Part shown: in pieces, positions 60,011 to 64,000 of the stretch
Numbering within the stretch: the stretch's first letter is position 1
How the letters are laid out: every line of letters begins with the position of its first letter
Assembly: GCF_036346105.1 (NCBI RefSeq)
Contig: NZ_CP107811.1
Span: forward strand, 6,777,501 to 6,841,500
Reading direction: 5' to 3'
Length of the DNA stretch: 64,000 bases
From: Streptomyces sp. NBC_00539
GTDB lineage: Bacteria; Actinomycetota; Actinomycetes; Streptomycetales; Streptomycetaceae
The notes under the pieces: generated by a model
What the model saw: only the letters and a program-made list of their open reading frames with translations
Databases searched by the model: none
Told to the model about the DNA's origin: nothing
Translations under genes and position numbers: made by a program

Positions 60011-61315
60011 TCACGGTGCCTCGCCGGACGTTGCGGCAGCCCGCGCGACCAGGCGGTGCAGCCCCTTGCGGTCGTAGTAGAGGGTCATGGCGAAGCCGAA
60101 CAGCAGGGCGACGGTAACGCCGATGGCAATCATGACCCAGCCACGGGTCAGGCCGGCGTCAGCCCGGGCGTCGAAGTAGAGGATGGCCCGCACGCCGCCA
60201 CTCAGTTGGCGCATCGGTTCGAACAGCGCCAGGAAACGGTAGAAACCCGGAACGGCATGGAGGGGAATCGTCGCCCCCGAGGACGGCAGGGCCAAGGCGA
60301 TGAAAACGAACATGGACACCACCTGGCCGATCCCGCCGAAGGCCGCGTTGATGGCTTGCACTCCCAGGCCCACGGCCAAGCTCGCGCAGTAGGAGAAGAT
60401 CCACAACAGCGGCAGGTGAGTTGCGTCCATGCCCAGGATCCCGATCGCGGCGATCATCAGCAGGCTGGTGGTGAGAACAGTGATTCCCGCTGTCATGATC
60501 ATTTTCAGCAGCAGTGTCTGGGTGCGGCTGATCGGCACGGTCGGCCGTCGCGTGTGCCAGGGCCCGATCTCGTTGTCGGTGTAACCCAGGGCCGCGTCGA
60601 CGCCGCTGTTGATGATGTTTCCGCCGATGAACCCGGTGAGCACCAGAAGCAGGGCGAAGTAGAACGCGGTCAGGCCGAGGCCGCTCTGTCTGCCGATGGG
60701 GTGACCCACCCGGGTGGTCACGGTGATCGGGTCGCCGAGGAGGGTACGGGTCGTGGTGTCGGCACCCGCGACGGTTGCCTGGCTCACCAGCTCTCGGCCG
60801 ATCTCCAGCGAGGCTTGATGAGCCGCACGCTGGGTGATCTGGCCGGCCAGGGAGGAGCCGAGGCTGCCCAGCCCGGGGTTGGTCAGGACAGTGAGGGTGG
60901 GCCGTGCCGTGCCCCGGGGAGTCGCCAGGGCCGCCACCGAGCCGGTGAAGTCCGCTGGGATGACCAAGGCGCCGTACACCTTGCCCGACGCCAGCTGATC
61001 CTGCATCTGAGCCTGGCTGAGCCGACGCCAATCCACGGTGCCTGCCGGGGTCGCCGCGATGACCGACTGGCTCACCCGCGCGCCCAACGTCTGTTGTTGT
61101 CCCGGCAGCGGCGGTCCCTGGTCCGCGTTGACCAGGGCGATCGGCAGACGGTGCAGGTTGCCTTGGGGGTTGAGGATGCCACCCATGTAAAGCAGCGTCA
61201 GGAACAGTGCGACCAAGCCGCACAGGACAGTCGGCACCAGCCAGATCTTTCCCCGACGCGCCACAGTGAAGGAGCGCGCGAGCGCTTCCTGCTTTCCGGA
61301 ACCCGCCGAGGTCAT
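60011..61315 (-). CDS. DUF3533 (YhgE/Pip-related) membrane protein
   Basis: 434 residues. N-terminal helix WLVPTVLCGLVALFLTLLYM, a large extracytoplasmic domain (~45-215) with LPIALVNADQGPPLPGQQQT and YGALVIPADFTGSVAAL, then five or six helices (AFYFALLLVLTGFIGGNIIN, VLTTSLLMIAAIGILGM, VVSMFVFIALALPSSGAT). This is the ABC-2-like DUF3533/SNG1 layout; related YhgE/Pip proteins act in phage adsorption or secretion. AGGAGTTCC precedes ATG 61315; 61333 is an alternative. No ATPase partner adjoins. Confidence 0.85.
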   Translation of the reverse strand: MTSAGSGKQEALARSFTVARRGKIWLVPTVLCGLVALFLTLLYMGGILNPQGNLHRLPIALVNADQGPPLPGQQQTLGARVSQSVIAATPAGTVDWRRLSQAQMQDQLASGKVYGALVIPADFTGSVAALATPRGTARPTLTVLTNPGLGSLGSSLAGQITQRAAHQASLEIGRELVSQATVAGADTTTRTLLGDPITVTTRVGHPIGRQSGLGLTAFYFALLLVLTGFIGGNIINSGVDAALGYTDNEIGPWHTRRPTVPISRTQTLLLKMIMTAGITVLTTSLLMIAAIGILGMDATHLPLLWIFSYCASLAVGLGVQAINAAFGGIGQVVSMFVFIALALPSSGATIPLHAVPGFYRFLALFEPMRQLSGGVRAILYFDARADAGLTRGWVMIAIGVTVALLFGFAMTLYYDRKGLHRLVARAAATSGEAP

Positions 61316-61699
61316 GGAACTCCTATGGGACACGTCCTGCCGGTCCGGATCTGCCGCGGGATCAACCGTTGCGCAGGAGCCACACGGTGCGCCCTCCAGG
61401 GAGGATAGCCATCCGTGGTCGAAGCATCACTCAAAGACACGCTCCACGGCCCCCGTGAGCGGGCACGGTGTCCTGCCGGCCAGGAACCTCCTCGTGCGGA
61501 GTGCCGGGCCAAGGTGCATTCTGAAAAATGGGGCCGTTCAGGTCGGCAAGCCTGCCCCGGAGGCCCCTACCAAGCCCAGGCACCGGACCCCAGCAGGGTG
61601 CGGTGTGCGATCCGGCGCCGGCGGAGCGAGCCAGGCTCCCGCGAGAGGCGCGCCGAAGCTGCCGGGCAGAAACGGTTTTCCCGAACCAGGGAGCAGGTC
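61316..61699. other. Divergent promoter region
   Basis: 384 bases between the DUF3533 gene (minus) and the SRPBCC gene (plus). No operator recognised. Confidence 0.4.
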
Positions 61700-62122
61700 A
61701 TGCCATCCCTACACTTCCACGTGAACTCCTCGATGAGCCCAGCCGAGGTGATGGGAGTGCTGACGAACTTCAGCCCCTCCCGCGTCGAGGAGTGGCCGTC
61801 CATCGATGCCGAGCACTTCCAGGTCCACGAGCGGGGCGATACCTGGGCGGAGGTGACCGAGGGCAACGACAAGTCGTGGGAGCGCGCACGCTACGAATGG
61901 GACCCCGCGACGCAGAGGGTCAACGTCACCACTCGCGACTCGGTGCCCTTCGGCTCGGGAGGCTGGCAGTTCCAGATGACTCCCATAGAGAACGGCACTC
62001 GCGTCGACGTCAGACTCGAACGGCACCCCACCTCGCTCAAGGCAAAAATAACGTCCTCGATCATTCCCTTCGCCGGGCCGGTGTTCCGCAAGTCGTTCAG
62101 GGAACCCCTGCACACCACGTAG
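61700..62122 (+). CDS. SRPBCC-fold protein
   Basis: 140 residues from ATG 61700: PSLHFHVNSSMSPAEVMGVL, TNFSPSRVEEWPSIDAEHFQ, WERARYEWDPATQRVNVTTR, SVPFGSGGWQFQMTPIENGT and VRLERHPTSLKAK. A polyketide cyclase/dehydrase-like START fold. GGGAGCAGGTC precedes the start. It lies 57 bases upstream of a zinc alcohol dehydrogenase on the same strand, so both are likely one unit. Confidence 0.82.
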   Translation: MPSLHFHVNSSMSPAEVMGVLTNFSPSRVEEWPSIDAEHFQVHERGDTWAEVTEGNDKSWERARYEWDPATQRVNVTTRDSVPFGSGGWQFQMTPIENGTRVDVRLERHPTSLKAKITSSIIPFAGPVFRKSFREPLHTT

Positions 62123-62179
62123 TGGCACCGCGCCTGCAAAGGACCGCGCCCGCAACCCGCTCTGGCACCGGAGAAACGC

Positions 62180-63205
62180 ATGAGCACCTATCGAGCCGCG
62201 CAGGTCGACACCGCGAACGGATCCTTCCGGATCGTCGAGCGCGAGGTATCGCCTCCGAGCCCCCGTCACGTACGGATTGCGGTCGAGGCCTGCGGAATCT
62301 GCCACAGTGACGCCATCTTCGTGAACGGCGGCATGCCCGGCACGCGGTTCCCTCTGGTTCCGGGCCACGAAGTCGCCGGGCGCATCGAGGAACTCGGGGA
62401 AGGAGCCGAGGCCGACAACTGGAACGTGGGAGACCGGGTCACGGTGGGTTGGTTCGGAGGGAGTTGCGGTCACTGCACTCCCTGCCGGCAGGGCGACTAC
62501 ATCGTCTGCGACAACCTCAAGATTCCTGGCTACGCCTACGACGGAGGGTTCGCCGAGGCCCTGATCGCACCGATCGACGCCCTGGCCCGGATTCCCGACG
62601 CCCTCCAGGCGTCCGACGCGGGACCCATGGCGTGCGCGGGCGTCACCACGTACAACGGTCTGCGGCGCAGCTCCGCCCGGCCCGGCGACCTCGTGGCCGT
62701 CCTGGGCATCGGTGGGCTCGGTCACCTGGGGGTCCAGTACGCGGTGGCCATGGGTTTCGAGACCGTGGCCATGGCCCGAGGTACGGAGAAGGCCGAGTTC
62801 GCCAAGCAACTGGGAGCGCACCACTACATCGACAGCACGGGACCGACACCGGTCGCGGAATCCCTCCTGTCCCTGGGCGGTGCCAGAGCCGTACTGGCCA
62901 CGGCCGGAAGCTCCGAGGCCATCGCGGCAGCGGTCGACGGCATGACGCACCGAGGCGAACTCGTGGTCATCGGAGCGAGCCCCGACCCGCTGGGCGTCAG
63001 CCCGCTCCAGCTGATCATGCGCGGCAGGACCGTACGTGGGCACCCGTCCGGCAGCGCACAGGACGTGGAGGACACCATGGCGTTCAGCGTTCTGCACGGC
63101 ATTCGTCCCATGGTGGAGACCGTGCCGCTGACAGAGGCGGAGGGTGCCTACCGGAAGATGCTTTCGGATGCAGCGCGTTTCCGGATGGTGCTCACGAACG
63201 GCTGA
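62180..63205 (+). CDS. Zinc-dependent alcohol dehydrogenase
   Basis: 341 residues, MDR family. Catalytic zinc ligands C38 (EACGICHSD), H63-E64 (GHEVAG) and the Cys in MACAGVTTYN; structural zinc C96, C99, C102 and C110 (CGHCTPCRQGDYIVC). NAD(P) motif GIGGLGHLGVQYA. It resembles the bacterial propanol-preferring/formaldehyde-related ADH group that oxidises primary alcohols or reduces aldehydes. ATG 62180 follows CACCGGAGAAACGC. Downstream of the SRPBCC gene. Confidence 0.94.
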   Translation: MSTYRAAQVDTANGSFRIVEREVSPPSPRHVRIAVEACGICHSDAIFVNGGMPGTRFPLVPGHEVAGRIEELGEGAEADNWNVGDRVTVGWFGGSCGHCTPCRQGDYIVCDNLKIPGYAYDGGFAEALIAPIDALARIPDALQASDAGPMACAGVTTYNGLRRSSARPGDLVAVLGIGGLGHLGVQYAVAMGFETVAMARGTEKAEFAKQLGAHHYIDSTGPTPVAESLLSLGGARAVLATAGSSEAIAAAVDGMTHRGELVVIGASPDPLGVSPLQLIMRGRTVRGHPSGSAQDVEDTMAFSVLHGIRPMVETVPLTEAEGAYRKMLSDAARFRMVLTNG

Positions 63206-64000
63206 CCCCGCCGGACCGACGGCCGTGGTGAGCGGTGGCGCCGGCGACATGCAGAGGGTGTGCAGGCCCGCGCGTTTCCAGGAGCGCAGGAGTTCGTAGT
63301 CGCGCGGGGAGACGAGGGACCCCAGGGCCCGTCCCCAGTCCCCGATCGGCGAGAACTGGTGAAGTCCGCCGTTGGGTTGAGGACATCGCGGGGACCTTGC
63401 GGTCGACGCCGAGCAGGTCCCGACACGTAACGGATGCGCATCCGCCCGCGTCGCCGAAGCCGTAGGACCTCCGGTGACCTTCAGGACGTGAAGCCGTTCG
63501 CACTCCCACTTCGGGCAGCGGCTCCGCGAGCGCCCAAGCTATACGGCGCCTGGCCCGCCGAGCGGCCCGCGCTCACCCCCGGCGTGCCCTGCTGAGGGAT
63601 GGCCGGCCCGTGACATCACCGTGAACGCCTTCGGCGGCCCCAGCAAGGGGGCCGGGATGATGCGATCGCCGCTGTAGGCGTACAGGTCCGGCGCTCCGAA
63701 AGGACCTCAGGAGCCGAGCACGTGCTTAGATGCGTCGCGTTTCCGGGACCATCGACGAGGGTTCGCGTGATGGCCTGGCCGTCAGGCCGGTGGTTGCGAG
63801 GCTTTCCAGCCGGCCCCAGGGCTGTTCCACCTCACGGCGCAGCGCGTTGCTGCTTTTCAGGGGTGCGCGCCCCGCGCGAAGTCGAGGTCGTCCGGCAGAA
63901 CCGCTTTCAGCGCGTCTTTCCAGGCGCCGGTTGGTGAACGCCTGAATGCCTTCAAGCGGTGCATGCATCCCGGGAGGCGGTGGGCCCGGTGGCTCACCGG
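63206..64000. other. Gene-poor end of window
   Basis: 795 bases after the alcohol dehydrogenase. A minus-strand block around 63240-63365 (GDWGRALGSLVSPRDYELLR, SWKRAGLHTLCMSPAPP) looks coding but has no start or family. Another minus-strand frame at 63726-63968 has no motif. Decayed sequence is likely. Confidence 0.45.
63442..63469. repeat. 28-bp exact repeat, copy 2 (partner at 7102-7129)
   Basis: Identical to the bases spanning the stop of the D,D-peptidase gene at 7102-7129, with partial similarity continuing for ~35 bases. Here it lies in a gene-poor stretch, probably the tail of a lost paralogue. Confidence 0.75.

Noticed and set aside
1-64000. tRNA, rRNA, riboswitch, phage or defence island
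   Set aside because: No cloverleaf, rRNA block, named riboswitch core, capsid or terminase gene, or restriction or CRISPR genes were recognised on reading; a covariance-model scan would be needed to exclude RNAs fully.

Overview
The window is a high-GC actinobacterial chromosome segment, most likely Streptomyces. Evidence: very high GC with strong third-position bias, frequent GTG starts, GTGA/ATGA start-stop overlaps, a chaplin gene, a Ser/Thr kinase, DUF6243 and DUF6286 family proteins, an Asp23/ECF sigma module, and rare TTA codons. It looks like an accessory or arm region. Many small regulator-enzyme pairs and secreted proteins sit among decayed genes and insertion-sequence fragments. I saw no tRNA, rRNA, CRISPR array, intact IS, prophage or complete secondary-metabolite cluster.

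Layout. 1-5.4 kb: truncated EF-G paralogue with a candidate leader peptide, MerR/SDR pair, DUF1232 and DUF6243 proteins, Hsp20, and a decayed PP2C phosphatase. 5.9-11 kb: DD-peptidase-type serine hydrolase, DNA-ligase remnant, frameshifted RTX-like secreted protein, Ser/Thr kinase. 11.4-16.5 kb: IS5-type remnant enclosing a VOC gene, divergent LysR/SDR, a mycothiol-dependent enzyme, an IS1380 fragment and a methyltransferase. 16.8-23.7 kb: chaplin, a large membrane protein with a periplasmic-binding-like half, secreted CAP protein, secreted hypothetical, pentapeptide-repeat protein. 24-28.2 kb: MarR/SRPBCC/AlkD-like operon, MerR-type metal-response operon, YnfA-like gene, GNAT. 28.6-41.8 kb: SDR, GNATs, unknown proteins, secreted cyclophilin, dienelactone hydrolase, and a dense set of IS, ligase and recombinase remnants. 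41.9-46.3 kb: divergent Asp23/Gls24 envelope-stress module with an ECF sigma factor. 46.4-54.2 kb: CBM48 protein, YunG and DUF427 proteins, compact M9 peptidase, secreted protein next to a perfect palindrome, divergent IRED-like/HxlR pair, GNAT. 54.5-58.4 kb: MBL-fold, epimerase-like and NTF2-like genes divergent from a LysR gene. 59.2-64 kb: beta-trefoil-like protein with TTA at codon 3, DUF3533 membrane protein, SRPBCC protein, zinc alcohol dehydrogenase, then about 0.8 kb without a recognised gene.

Functional logic. Many units are regulator plus enzyme with a visible operator: MerR/SDR, LysR/SDR, MarR/SRPBCC/AlkD, MerR/metal, HxlR/IRED, LysR/NTF2. The most coherent system is 41.9-46.3 kb, where an ECF sigma factor overlaps a protein joining an anti-sigma-type zinc motif (HxxxCxxC) to an Asp23-like domain, divergent from an Asp23-DUF2273-like-Asp23-DUF6286-AmaP operon. 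All family names are from reading the sequence; no database search was run.
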